From: Arachis hypogaea
Taxonomy: Eukaryota > Streptophyta > Magnoliopsida > Fabales > Fabaceae
Direction: 5' to 3'
DNA: 64,000 bases
Assembly: GCF_003086295.3 (NCBI RefSeq)
Contig: NC_092039.1
Coordinates: 97,794,561 to 97,858,560, forward strand
Shown here: piece by piece, positions 34,050 through 45,870 of the stretch
How the letters are laid out: every line of letters starts with the position of its first letter
Position numbering within the stretch: position 1 is the stretch's first letter
Program-made: the position numbers and the translations under genes
The notes under the pieces: generated by a model
What the model was told of the DNA's origin: nothing
The model's input: only the letters and a program-made list of their open reading frames with translations
Databases searched by the model: none

Positions 34050-35105
34050 CTGGTAAAGTTGCTAGAATAGCTTGTTTGAATCAGTTGCAAATTTCAAGTA
34101 CGTTTAAGTCAGAAATTCGAGGTCTTAGCAAAATGAACAAGAACTTCAAAGATTATTTTAACCGATTGGTAAGGAGAGGCATGGAAAGTTTACTAAGGAT
34201 AATGAAGGGTTATAGAGGTATAAAGGGAAGATTTTTGTGTCGGATGTAGGTAGTTTGAGACAAGAGCTATTGTCGGAAGCTCATAGCAGCAGATTCTCCA
34301 TTCATCTAGGTAGTACGAAGATATATCATGATTTGAAGAAGATGCTCTTATGGCCTAGGATGAAGAGTGATGTAGCTACACTTGTGTCTAAGTTTCTGAC
34401 GAATCAGAAGGTAAAGATAGAGCCAGAGACCGTCAGGAATGTTATAGCCACTTGAGATTTCTTAGTAGAAGTGAAAAGGAATTGTAATGGATTTTGTGAC
34501 CAGTTTACTAAGGACTAGGTCGTGATTTGATGCGATTTGGGTGATCATGGATTGCTTAACTAAGTCCGCTCACTTCTTTAGAGGAATTGGCAAGGTTATA
34601 CATCAAGGAGAATGTAAGGTTGCATGGGGTCATCGAGCGTAGTATTGGACTGTGATCCCCGATTCACATCAAGGTTTTGGGGAGCTTTCCAAAGAGCTTT
34701 TGGTACAAGACTATGTCTCAACACAGCGTATCATTCGCAAACAGATGGACAGTCAGAAAGGACTATTCAGATGTTGGAAGATATGCTAAGGGCGTATGTA
34801 TTGGATCAACCTGGAAGTTGGGACCGTTATATGCCATTGGTAAAATTTGCAAACAACAACAGCTTTCATGCGAGCATCAGAATGGCTCCGTATGAGGCTT
34901 TGTATGGACGAAAGTGCCGATCTCCACTGTTTTGGTATGAAGCAGGTGAAGTAAGTGTGTTGGGGCTGGATTTAGTAGCAGAGACCATTGAGAAGATCAA
35001 ACAGATTAGGGCCAGAATCTTGATTGCACAGAGCCAACAGAAGAGTTATGCGGATCAGAGAAAGAAACCGTTGGAATTTGAAGTTTATGAGCACGTATTT
35101 TTTTA
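34050..35105 (+). pseudogene. Integrase of element E
   Basis: The zinc region shows SEAHSSRFSIHLGSTKIYHD (the two histidines), but the CxxC partner near 34400 reads FLTNQKVK, where chromoviruses have C-x-x-CQ, so both cysteines are lost. The core is in several frames: MDCLTKSAHFF, SSVVLDCDPRFTSRFW, TAYHSQTDGQSERTIQ and GRKCRSPLFWYEAGE. Stops lie at about 34453 and 34500-34660. Confidence 0.8.
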
Positions 35106-35510
35106 GGGTTACTCTGACAACTGGAATTGGAAGGGTGATTAAAACTAAGAAGTTGAATCCAAGGTTCATTGGGCCTTTTGAGGTCTTGAGACGAGTCGGG
35201 CAGGTGACATATCAAGTAGCTTTGCCACTGTGTTTGTCTAACTTACATGATGTATTTCACGTGTCACAACTCCGTAAGTACACGTCGGATGCAGCTCATG
35301 TGTTAGAGCCCGAGTCGGTTGAGTTGAAGAAGAACCTAACTTTTAAAGTAACACCAGTGCGGATTGATGACACTAGCGTGAAGAAGTTGGTGGAAAGGAA
35401 GTTCTGTTGGTTAAGATAGCTTGGAAGATAGCAGGAGTGGAAGAGCATACTTGGGAATTGGAGTCCGAGATGCGAAAGGATTATCTCGAGTTATTCTCAG
35501 GTAATCACTA
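35106..35510 (+). pseudogene. Integrase C-terminus with chromodomain-like tail of element E
   Basis: After a stop at 35104 the frame continues with KLNPRFIGPFEVLRRVGQV and VFHVSQLRKYTSDAAHVL. The last ~45 codons, in a shifted frame, read as VKIAWKIAGVEEHTWELESE and MRKDYLELFSG, which fits the C-terminal chromodomain of Tekay/Del-type chromoviruses. Such domains target insertion to chromatin. A frame change near 35395 separates the two. Confidence 0.7.
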
Positions 35511-35536
35511 AATTTTGGAGATAAAATTTCTTATTT

Positions 35537-35547
35537 GGTGGGGAGAA
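35537..35547 (+). promoter_or_regulatory. Polypurine tract of element E
   Basis: GGTGGGGAGAA directly before the LTR start TGTAAG at 35548. It is mostly purine and in the expected place for plus-strand priming. Confidence 0.75.
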
Positions 35548-36835
35548 TGTAAGAACCGCAATTAATTAACCGCTTAATTAATTAATTTAATTGCCCAAAA
35601 TAGGTTCCAAAAATTTAGAATATTAATTAGAAATTTTAAATATGATCTTTAGACTCAGTAGATTTTTCTGAGTTGAAAAATATAATTTTCTGCGAAAAAT
35701 TGCGTAAAAACGCGTACCGGTAAATTAGCCGGCAGTACCGGCTTAAATCTGCCCGATACTATGCGAGAATGATAAAAATAGTAGAAAAAATTAAAATTAT
35801 AATTAAAGTTGAAAACCGGGCGCTAATTTTAAAGGTTTAGCCCAAAATTAGGCCAAACAAGCCAAAAATGCAATCATATTGGAACAAACCCAAATTGGGC
35901 CCAAGCCCAACACATATAAGTATGTAAATAAACCCAAATAAGGTCATAACACACTTGAAACCAAACCCTAGCAGCTGAAAAGAAGAGTGAAGGGAAGAGA
36001 GAAAATACAATTCACAATTACAATCAATTGATCATATCTTGAGCTACAGTGCTCTGATTCGCGAATGGTTTACGGCCACATGAAGCTCTCGCCGAACCCA
36101 TTAGTTTCATCTAACCAAAGCAATAAGATTTTTGAAAATCCCTTCAGCCCTTGTGAATTTCAAATTTAAGGTTTTTGTTTTGAGTGATTTTTTGTGTTTT
36201 GGTTGTTTAGTTGCTAACCATTAGTGAGGAATTATTGGGTCTCATCCCTAATTTCTGTAGATAAGGTAAGATTTCTCAAAAAACACTTCTAGTTTGGTAT
36301 ATTATAAATATGAGTAAAGGATATTTTTGTCCCTGATCTTTTTTTCGCGGATATTTTTGTCCTCAAGCAATGAAAAATACATTAAAGCCCCTGACCCCTG
36401 AAAAATGTGGACATTTATGTCCTTCCGTTGAATTCAGCCGTTTGCACTGGACGGAAAAGGCTGAGCTGGCTGAGGTGGCGCTAAGGTGGCACATAACGGA
36501 GGCCAGGTGGCATGGAACATTTCGTAACAGGTCGTAAAAGTCCCTGGAGATGGAGCATTTCGTAACAGGACGTATAAGTCCCTGGAGACGAAAACGACGT
36601 CGTTTCGTCTCCTTCCCCATCTGCCCTTTTCTTCTTCCTTCGTCCCTTTTCCCTTCCATTCTTCTTCCTCAGCCCCTGCCTCCATCACCGCCGCACAGCC
36701 ACGCCTCCGTCAACCACCATCAACGCCGGTAACCTCTTCCTTCCTCTCTTTTTGCATCTTCTTCCCTTTCTCACTCCCTTACTCCCATTAGTCTCAAATC
36801 TCGAGGGGTTAGGGTTTTCCTCCGCACCAACAATA

Positions 36836-37055
36836 ATGAACAGTGTCGGAACAGGATCCTCGAACCTCTGCATAAATGACACTCTCACTGACGACGAGCT
36901 TCGTTCGATCCTGGCGATGGTTTCACATGCTTGCTCGAATTGGACCTTGCCCAGTCCATTTCGCGGTCGTTTTATCCCGGCGTCACCGATTCCGACCTCG
37001 ACGTCATTGCCAATGGTTTCACATGCTTGAGGGTCCTCAATTTGCATAATTGTAA
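36836..37055 (+). pseudogene. Captured fragment of an F-box/LRR (RNI-like) gene
   Basis: From an ATG at 36836: MNSVGTGSSNLCINDTLTDD followed by ELRSILA. In another frame from about 36921: LELDLAQSISRSFYPGVTDS and then DLDVIANGFTCLRVLNLHNCK. Both blocks belong, from memory, to one plant protein of the RNI-like F-box/LRR type (AT5G23340-like). The text between them in such proteins is missing. A 17-base repeat, ATGGTTTCACATGCTTG, occurs at the junction (36918) and again at 37013. A GT follows HNCK, as at a splice donor. Confidence 0.7.
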
Positions 37056-37213
37056 ATGTGAAATCTTTTTCCCTTTTTTTCCCATGTTGTTTTTATTTGT
37101 TTTGCGAGAAAATCGTTGAAATTGACCTTTGGGATGTTACTTTTCTTCTGATGGAGAGTGAAAATTTCAATGAGATTCACATGGAATGTTTTTTCACTTT
37201 TCCCCCTTCATAG

Positions 37214-38058
37214 ATCAAGGAGAAGGACACTGCGTGGTTTGTCAAGTTCTGCGTTCCCAGGTGCAAGCATTGGTAATTGATTCATTCATTCTCTTAACTA
37301 CTTTTATATTATTGAGCTAAGAGTGATTTCTAAGCTGTAAAATGATGATGCTTATTATTACAGTAAGAACTTGGGGATGTTGTGGGATGATTTGGGAAAA
37401 ATAATTGAAGGAACTGATGAAATAGAGATTGGGGAAGTGGATTGCGGTGATCATCAAAGGAGCTTTGTGGCATATGCTTATAATGTAGTGTCGCATGTTT
37501 CTTAAAATCTCATGCTATGTTTGAGTCTACTCTGCACTCTGCTTTTACATTTATGAGTTCAATGATTGATATATTTTGTTCTTGTAAAATTCTGAATTGC
37601 ATTTGACAATTAATTGAGTATCAATACTGTCAAGACACAAGTGCGTGAATGGAGGAAAATATTTTTGAATGGTCTTGGATTATTGGATATAATTTATGTG
37701 TGATTCTTTACTGCTTTATCTAATTATCTAAGCAGCCATGAATGAAAAAGGTATTCTTTAACTCAATGAAAAACATCATGGCTTTTTTCACCATCAATTA
37801 TTAACTGATTTATCCACTTAATTATTTATTTGTTTTACTTGCTGGATGCCTATATTATCTATTCCCCATTGCACTCTCACCCCATGTGTTAAACAATGTT
37901 TGAGGGAGCATTAATAGATCGAATTTTAAGTTTACATGTTTTTTGAATTGCCAGGTTCAAGGGATGTTGATTCATTGAAGAACTTTGTTTTGGAAGAAGC
38001 TAATAAGGCAGCAACAAATGCACAAGCACAACAACTAGATAGTGATAGAGAACTATAA
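37214..38058 (+). pseudogene. Captured fragment of a protein disulfide isomerase-like gene (PDIL5-1 type)
   Basis: Three exon-like blocks with splice signals. The block 37214-37272 reads IKEKDTAWFVKFCVPRCKHC when joined with the next. The block from 37364 reads KNLGMLWDDLGKIIEG and EIEIGEVDCG, then loses similarity near 37450. The last, 37955-38058, reads SRDVDSLKNFVLEEANKAAT and runs to a stop. These match the thioredoxin fold and C-terminus of plant PDIL5-1 from memory. The catalytic CKHC is kept, but the residue before it (Trp in the family) is Arg. Exons for the middle of the domain are absent. Confidence 0.75.
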
Positions 38059-41000
38059 CTACTTTTTGAGGTATATCTTTTGCTTCAGCTTTATTTTGAT
38101 ATTCTCTGTCTGGACCCTCCAGTGTTATTCCTCGACACATGGAATATTTTTTTGACAAATTGACCTTTGGTGAAGGCTGGCAAGAAAGAGAGACTAACGG
38201 GAGTAAGGGAGTGAGAAAAGGAAGAAGACACAAAAAGAGAGGAAGGAGGAGGTCGCCGGCGTTGATGGTGGCTGACGGAGGCACGGCTGTGCAGCGATGA
38301 TGGAGGCAGGGGCTGAGGAAGAAGAATGGAAGGGAAAAGGGACGAAGGAAGAAGAAAAGGGCAGATGGGGGAGGAAACGAAATGTCGTCGTTTTCTTCTC
38401 CAGGGACTTATACGTCCTATTACGAAATGCTCCGTCTCTAGGGACTTATACGTCCTCTTACGAAATGTTCCATGCCACCTGGCCTCCGTTATGTGCCACC
38501 TCAGCGCCACCTCTGCCAGCTCAGCCTTTTCCATCCAGTGCAAACGGTTGAATTCAACGGAAGGACATAAATGTCCACGTTTTTCAGGGATCAGGGGATT
38601 TAATGTATTTTTCATTGCTTGAGGACGAAAATGTCCGCAAAAAAAAAGGTCAGGGACGAAAATGTCCTTTACTCTATAAATATTAGGTATTGATTTTGAT
38701 GAAATATATAATGTTAGTTTGAGCATTGGTGCATGTTGGAGTTGTCTTGGTCATTTGGAAGCATTTGGATTTGAGTTGGTGGCTTGGTTGTGATTGAATA
38801 TTTATTTAGACTCAAATTTGGTGTATTGTGCGTATTGAAAATCGGCCAAGATATGGTTTCGATTTTCTCTATGTAATATATAATTTTTCTGAACACTTAG
38901 GTTAGTAGAACTTAGAATAGGATAGGATTGAATTGGTTGTTGATAATTGTGATGTATGATGATTTTGATGATTGTGATGATTTCGGTGAATGATGATGTT
39001 GATTTATGATGTGGGATTGGATAATGATGATTATGAGGATTGATAATGAATTATAGGGCTTGTTGATGTTGATAAATATTGAGCATGGTGAAATGATATT
39101 TTATGATGTTAATTATTGAAATTTAAGTTTTATAAGTGAAATTTGGTGTATGGAATGGGTAATATTATATGTTGCTAAGATGTGGAATGTTGAGAAGGTA
39201 TATGAATATAATTTAGGTATATTGAGGCTATTTTGGATGTGGAATAATTGGTTTTGAATTGAGAGTTTGGTAAATTTGAGGTTTAAAGGTTTTTGGTAAA
39301 AACGAATTTTTGGCCAACTTTGGCGGATCATATCTTGAGCCTCGGTTTTTGGAAATTTATTGGATTTTGTATCAAATTAAAGATAATTCAAAGAGCTCTA
39401 AGACGGTATAGATTTCGGAAAATCGAAATTTTGTAGAAAAATATATGATTGTTGGAAGTTGGTGTCAAAAATCTGAATTCTGTGATGTTGCAGAAAATTG
39501 TAAGTTCTAGTTTGTGAGTCCACGCACACACCTGTGCCTACGCACTGAGCAGAACGGGTGTTATGACTTGTGCGTACGCACGACGGGTGTGCGCACGCAC
39601 ACCCTTTGAAAGTTGCCAGTTGTGCGTACGCACAAGCTGGGATGAGCATTTTGTTGAGCCCGTCCGCACGTATTCATGAGTAATCATAAGATGGAAAATT
39701 TTACTTTGTGTGCATCGCACACCTCTATGCGTACGCACAAACTGAGAAACCCTTCTCGTGCATATGTACGCACAACCCTATACATACGCACAAGCCCTGC
39801 TTTTCAAATTAAAATTTTGTTTTCAATTGTTTTACCTTTCCGGTAAGCTTGCAAACTTCCGTAATGCTTGTTTAAGATTCCTTAACTTGTTTTTAGGCTT
39901 TGAAACATAGAAAATACAATGAGCGAGTTTAATTAGATATTTTCTTGTGAAAAGTTTAGAAGACGGAGGTTTAGGTTTCTGAAGTTGTGAGTGGACCGTT
40001 GGAGTACTATATTGATGATGACTGTGGGAACTTAAGAGCTGATGGTAAACTTATGAAATCAAGGGATTAAGGATGGTTATGACGAGTCGGGGACTCGAAG
40101 AGAAATGGTGAATTATTGGATGGTGAAAGTGATCACTGAATGAGATATGAATATATATTATATTATATTGATATTGTTGAGACGCTATGCACTTGGTAGG
40201 AACGGTAGGTTAATCCCGTCTGTCGAGGTCGCGGTGGCGGCGTAAGGGTGGTGGTTAGTCCCGCTCGCATCCTTTCGAAACACAAGCTTGTGCCAGGCAC
40301 TATATCCCTGGACCGTGTGCCAAGCACGATATCCTTGGGAGTTCCCATTTATATTCGTGACCGAAGAGCAAAATTCCCATTGGAATGTGTCGGGTTGGTA
40401 GTTGAACCGACAATGTGATATCACAGCCAATAGGACAGGCATTCATCATATGCATTTTTAATGTGGTTGCTTGCTTTGTTTACTTGCATACTATGCCTAA
40501 TTGTATAACATGCTTAATTGCTTCTTGATTTACTTGCTATATATGATAATTACTTGTGCTTTACTTGTATGAATTACTTGTGTTTTTTACTGGGATTGAG
40601 GAGGTTCAGTAGGCGGTGGCGATGGGATCGCATGGTGGTTAGGCTGGCGAAGGCTTTGGGACAGTGGTGAAAATGTTAGATTAGAAATCCCTAAGTTAGA
40701 TGACCTGTTTAAGGATTTATTTATCTATTTTATAAGCATGAATATCATGGTTGATGTGAAGTTCTAGGATTGCCTCTGGCATCTTAGAATCTTATATCTT
40801 ACATTACTAGACACTGTTACCATACTGAGAACCTCCGGTTCTCATACCATATTCTGTTGTTATTTTTCAGATGCAAGTCGTGACCCACCTCGGTGAGTTG
40901 CGTGATGGTGACAGAGTGGAGGATCTTTATCATCTTTTGGATTTCCTTTGAATATTTTGTTTTAGTACTCTCACTTTTGTATCTATATTTGCCTTTGAGG

Positions 41001-41236
41001 CTAACTTTGAGAGAGACATTGTATATGCTGTTTTAACTTTCCGAACTCTGTTATGTCTGTATATAACTAGTCGGCCTAAACTCCACGGGATGCGGCTAGT
41101 ATTTTATGACTATTATACTCATATATCTACATATGCCTTTTTATCTTGTATCTATATCTTGTGCCTTTAGGGTTGTAACTTCGTGCGAAAGTTTCGCGCT
41201 TTTGAGACTCTGTTTTGAGCTTAGGGCTTCTAGAAT

Positions 41237-41340
<104 letters not shown>

Positions 41341-41431
41341 TCGTAAAGCCTTAGAATTGTCGTGAGAATTTATTTATACTTTACTTTACAGCATGAGGTA
41401 AGGCTTAAGGTAATTAGGGTGTTATAGTAAG

Positions 41432-42085
41432 CATATTGACTAAGCCATGATGACTGCCTTCTATTTGTTGTCTAAACACAGACAAAGATTCGACCGTGTT
41501 AGGAGACTCTATTCTGACAGAAACTCGTCTCGATATTTTTGAAAATATAGAAGCACGTCCTTCACCAGTTGGTAATCTTACTAAAGTTGCTTGTACCTTG
41601 TGTCGGAAAGACTTTTGGCATCATTAAGGTAGGTTTCTCGGACATGACAACTGACCAAAAATATAGTGAATTATTCATCAAATATTGATAAGCGTTATGA
41701 TTTTCCATATTAGAATTATAGTTAGTTGGTACACCTGTTGGGGGTAATCTGGAGGAGGTGTAGAGTTATACAAAGGATTATTCCTTGTAGTGGTCGTACC
41801 TCCCATATATCCCATATTAGGATTTTTTTTAATGGTTGAGAATAATTTGGAGACAACCCATATAAGGGCCACAAAGTGGGCACAGTTGATAGGATTTCTT
41901 CTGTGATATTAGGGTTCATCCTTCATCCTGAAGTGCCTGCTAACGGGACAATCTCTGTCTATGGGCCTCTCGTAGATTTCCAGCATCATTATTCGACATA
42001 TCAGTCTAAGTAGAGTCTCTATCAAACATTATTAATTTGCTACTACGTAATTGCATGCACCATTTGACACGTTATCTTAACCCAG
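41432..42085 (-). pseudogene. Leader and gag start of element D, right of element E
   Basis: Continues the text left of element E at 27383. Short broken frames with codons such as MSNNDAGNLREAHRQRLSR on the minus strand suggest the beginning of gag, but stops are frequent. No other gene. Confidence 0.5.
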
Positions 42086-42104
42086 GGTCCCACTAGGCGT
42101 GTCA
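42086..42104 (-). promoter_or_regulatory. Likely primer-binding site of element D
   Basis: On the minus strand TGACACGCCTAGTGGGACC, close to the TGGCACGCCCAGTGGGAC text I recall after the 5' LTR of many plant Ty3 elements. It lies three bases from the LTR edge. Confidence 0.55.
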
Positions 42105-42107
42105 ATT

Positions 42108-42985
42108 TGTTTCACTTGATTTTTGGTGATCTCGACAGGGTGTCGAATCAAGCTTGTATCAAGATCTCAATTCGGGGAGCAAATACAACTCCTCTAAAAA
42201 AGAGTGGACTCAGCCCAGAAATTACTTAGTGCATGTTTGTGTCAAAAAATACTCAATAATATTAAACCGTGGCAAATAACATAAACAATTGCAATAAAAG
42301 AAAATAAACAAAATAAATGAAAAGCTTTAAATGAGTTGGAAAGTAAAATTGAAATAAAAAAAGCAAAATAACAATAAACTATTGAAAGCAAAGAAATAAA
42401 AAGAAATGAATTAAAATAGAAAAGAAAACAAACAAAAATAAAACAAAAATAAAATAAAAATAAACACCAGATACTCGTATGCACTTGCACTCCATAATTC
42501 TCTTTGGCCTCAGTGTGACTTGGAATATTTTAAAAATTTGTGTGATGGTAAAGTATTCAAATTGAAGTCACTCCACTCTTCTAACATTCTCTTATTTATA
42601 GACCATGCAAAATACTCTTCTCTTGACACAATCTATCTTCCTCCTTTTTCTTAGGCTTTGACAATCCACGACGTTGCCTTGACGGTGAAAGACCTTGCAT
42701 TTCAAGGTGGACACTCCACGTCTTTGCTTTTATCTTGGACTTCAAATCACACGTTCTGTATAATGCTTCTGGATAAAATCATGTGCAAGTATAAACTTTC
42801 GACCCCAGTTCGACTCGACTCACCTCATAATCAAGGGTTTATTTTCCTATAGTTAAGTCCTAATTCTATCAAAACTTCGACCACGCATGATCAACTGGCT
42901 TCGTCTCAAACCTTTTCGACTCAACTCAACTGTGTTAGAAGACATCATAGTCGAATTTCGTGATAGATCGAAATACGTACTAACA
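42108..42985 (-). repeat. 5' LTR of element D (about 878 bp)
   Basis: Placed from the primer site and TG...CA ends: on the minus strand it begins TGTTAGTACGTATTTCG (42985) and ends near AAGTGAAACA (42108). It contains an A-rich block (42280-42470 on plus) and several TCGAC/GTCGA words. Its partner lies outside the window, so boundaries are not confirmed. Confidence 0.55.
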
Positions 42986-44430
42986 CTCATAATGATATTC
43001 ACTAATATTTGACTAGAAGAATCAACTTTTATGGCACAAAAGATTTGTTTGAGTAAGTTTTTAAAAAAAAATTTGAGTTATTTTTTTTAAAAGATCTTAT
43101 AGAAAAGAAAAAGTAATTTTATATTTAGATATCTCATGTAAAAAAAAATTATCTATCAATTATGTTTAGATATAATAATATAAAAGTACTATTTTATTTA
43201 TTTATCATGTGAAAAATATATTTTTTAATAAAAAAAATCTTTAAAAATATAAATTATAATTTTTTAAAAAAATATTTTTTAATTTTTAAATATTTTTATT
43301 TTTATTATTAAAAATTTACTAAACACATCAAAAATTAAAAATCTTATTTTTTATTTTTTTTTAATTTAATATACTCAAACAAACACAGAATCTAATGTAA
43401 GATTTAATTGTAGTAGTTATTGGTGTAAAATTATACTAGTATTAAGAACTGCTATGCTAATGCATGATACACTAACTCAAGTTATCTCGGAGCATTACAA
43501 CATATTCCTCATGTCAATATCTTTCTCCTTGTTTTGGACAACTTTGCACTCCCCACTAAAAGTGATACTCTCTAATCTCTATACTATACTCACAAGTAAC
43601 TTGGTGGATATCAATTGTCCAATTAACCAGAATTTTTAATTGTGCGGATTTAAATAATGAGTGTTGATTTGATCATTAAACATTTCAAAATTTAATTCTT
43701 ACATGGTTGTAGTAAACAACTGTCTTATCCTTTAATGTTGGTGTACGACCTTCTGGATAGTACTTGGCCAAGTACCCTCTCATTGACCACCGTTCCAATA
43801 ATAATTTCTAGTAGTAGCTACCTTCTTGCTAACTAAATTGTCTATTAATTGAACAGGTGGCATTTTAAACTATTTTCTTTTAATTGAGAAAATGACATGC
43901 CAACGTCTCACTAATCAACAACAAAAAAAAAAAAAAAACGTTAACATTGTAGAATACAGATAACTAGAAGTTACCTTTTGCTTGCACTGAACTACTAGAA
44001 TCATACTTACTTATTGGAAAAGACGTTAATATTTCATTATTTCCGATAATTCTTCATTTCTTATCCCGGAGAGGTCTTTGGATTATTTATTTTTTCTTCT
44101 TGTTGATAGCTATCCATTAGTTTTCAACATGTATAAATGACAAAATTAGATCAGAATAGACACGCTTAAAACTTTAACAAAGCTAAGTTTCTTTCATTTT
44201 CTTTTGTGTTAACTGTTAAGTATATATTTCTCAACACGTTCCATAATGTATACATGACAAAAATTAATTCCGATTAGACATCTTGAAACTTTAACTATAC
44301 TCAATGTTTGTTTAATTTTTATAAACTTCAGTCTCTTTATACCTTAATTTATTATGTATTACATATATAAAAAGAATAAAAAAAATTAGGACAACTTTTT
44401 TTTTTTAAAAATACTCTTCATTATATGTAA

Positions 44431-44474
<44 letters not shown>

Positions 44475-45660
44475 TATTTGTTAAACTGAAATCCAAACCT
44501 CTTGATTAGAATATAAGATATTTACCATATAATATAATTTCTTTTACATTAATTATATATTATACACCAAAATTTGTATACTGTGTATTAAATTTTTTGT
44601 ACTTAATAAGTTTACTAAACATATATAGAAAGAGAAAAAGATGAAAAAATCAAACAATTAAAAAAGACGATGACGACGACATTATTAAAGAAGAAGAAGA
44701 TACGCATACAATAAATGAGACTTGATTAGACTTAGTTTAAAAATCACTTGACTATCTAGTTTTGTTAAATTCTTATAGAAAAATATTAGAAGATTAATAT
44801 TTTTATTAATGATTAACTAATATTTTAAATTAATATTTTATTTTATATTATTAATAAGATCTAAAGTTTGAAATTTAATATTTAAAATTTAGTATCGAGA
44901 AAAAATATAAAGTTTATTAGTCCTAACATTGGCCTTTTTATAATTAAAAAATATTAAATTTGTCGTTCTCCATAAATTCGTATCTAACCTCTTAAAAGAG
45001 AGACACAAATATTAGTCCTTTAGTATATCTATGAAAATTGACTTAGCCCTTCATATTTACGCATGATGATGTACCTTTTGCTGATCCACATTTTTGTGCC
45101 TACTTTCATAAAATGAGTTAACAAACACACGATAATGTTAAATAATTTAATCTCGATATCCTCTCAATGTAAAATAATTTTATATGTGATATAATATTGC
45201 ATTAATAAAAAATTACATTTTATATTAACCACGTGAATAACCATCGAAAAAAATAGATGTAATTGGATGATTCTCTAAAATGTTTTACATTTTCAGGACA
45301 TTAAATTAAACTCATACTAAATTACCTATATATTTTTCAAGCTTGAGATGGACTTAGCAAGCCTATAAGGTATCCCTTCACCTAGATCGATAATTTCTTC
45401 AACACCTAAAAGCATTGTACATTTTGGGAAGATATTTTTGTCCTTTCAATTACTCTACACAGGAGCCAATGGTACTAAATTGATTATTGCTAAAATAATA
45501 AGCGTTACATGACATGATAACCTACCACAAATAATGTACCACCTAATTGCATTAAATTACAATATGCTCTGGGTAGATTCATCTGGTTGAAGATCTGAAT
45601 ACCTAGGATAGGATAGGAACCTTTCCAAGAAAGGAATTAATACATTATTGAAGGTGCATT
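42986..45660. other. Gene-free AT-rich intergenic DNA
   Basis: No reading frame with recognisable similarity. Long A and T runs (43060-43380), an (A)17-type run near 43922, and a (TA)n microsatellite at about 44437-44471. I see no element boundary. Confidence 0.8.
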
Positions 45661-45679
45661 TTGCAATTTTCAATCTAGA

Positions 45680-45870
45680 GCGTTGGAGTTAATTTGGCAT
45701 CTTGGCTGCTCGATTGGTTAATTCACTAATCCACTTAGTAAATATCGAGAGTTCAAATTCTGAGTTGAGAGAGAGAGAGAATAATTAGATGCTTAAGAAA
45801 ATTCTGCCAACGGAGTAAGTCTCTAGCCACAACCTCTATAGATCCCTCTAATTAGATGCTTAAGAAGTCT
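45680..45870 (+). repeat. Possible tRNA-derived SINE remnant
   Basis: TGGCTGCTCGATTGG (45703-45717) resembles an RNA polymerase III A box, and GAGTTCAAATTC (45749-45760) resembles a B box at suitable distance. A (GA)n stretch follows, and TTAGATGCTTAAGAA occurs twice (near 45786 and 45853). Ends and target duplicates are not clear. It may be coincidence or an old tRNA-like remnant. Confidence 0.25.

Larger units (their letters stand above)
36312..38674. mobile_element. Pack-MULE with captured F-box/LRR-type and PDI-type gene fragments
   Basis: The ends GAGTAAAGGATATTTTTGTC and (inverted) GAGTAAAGGACATTTTCGTC open terminal inverted repeats of about 480 bases each (36312 to ~36795, and ~38187 to 38674). 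Exact 9-bp target duplicates TATAAATAT lie at 36303-36311 and 38675-38683. The empty site is visible in the other LTR near 28155. A 9-bp duplication with long inverted ends is the hallmark of Mutator-like elements. There is no transposase. The interior carries pieces of two unrelated host genes. Confidence 0.9.

Noticed and set aside
36363..37047. Minus-strand frames of 84-120 residues in the left inverted repeat of the Pack-MULE
   Set aside because: They are mirror images of frames in the right inverted repeat (38297-38622) and have no similarity to known proteins. They arise from the inverted ends and antisense of the captured gene.
42242..42490. 82-residue Phe/Leu-rich frame that looks like a membrane protein
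   Set aside because: A translation of A/AAAT runs inside the LTR of element D.
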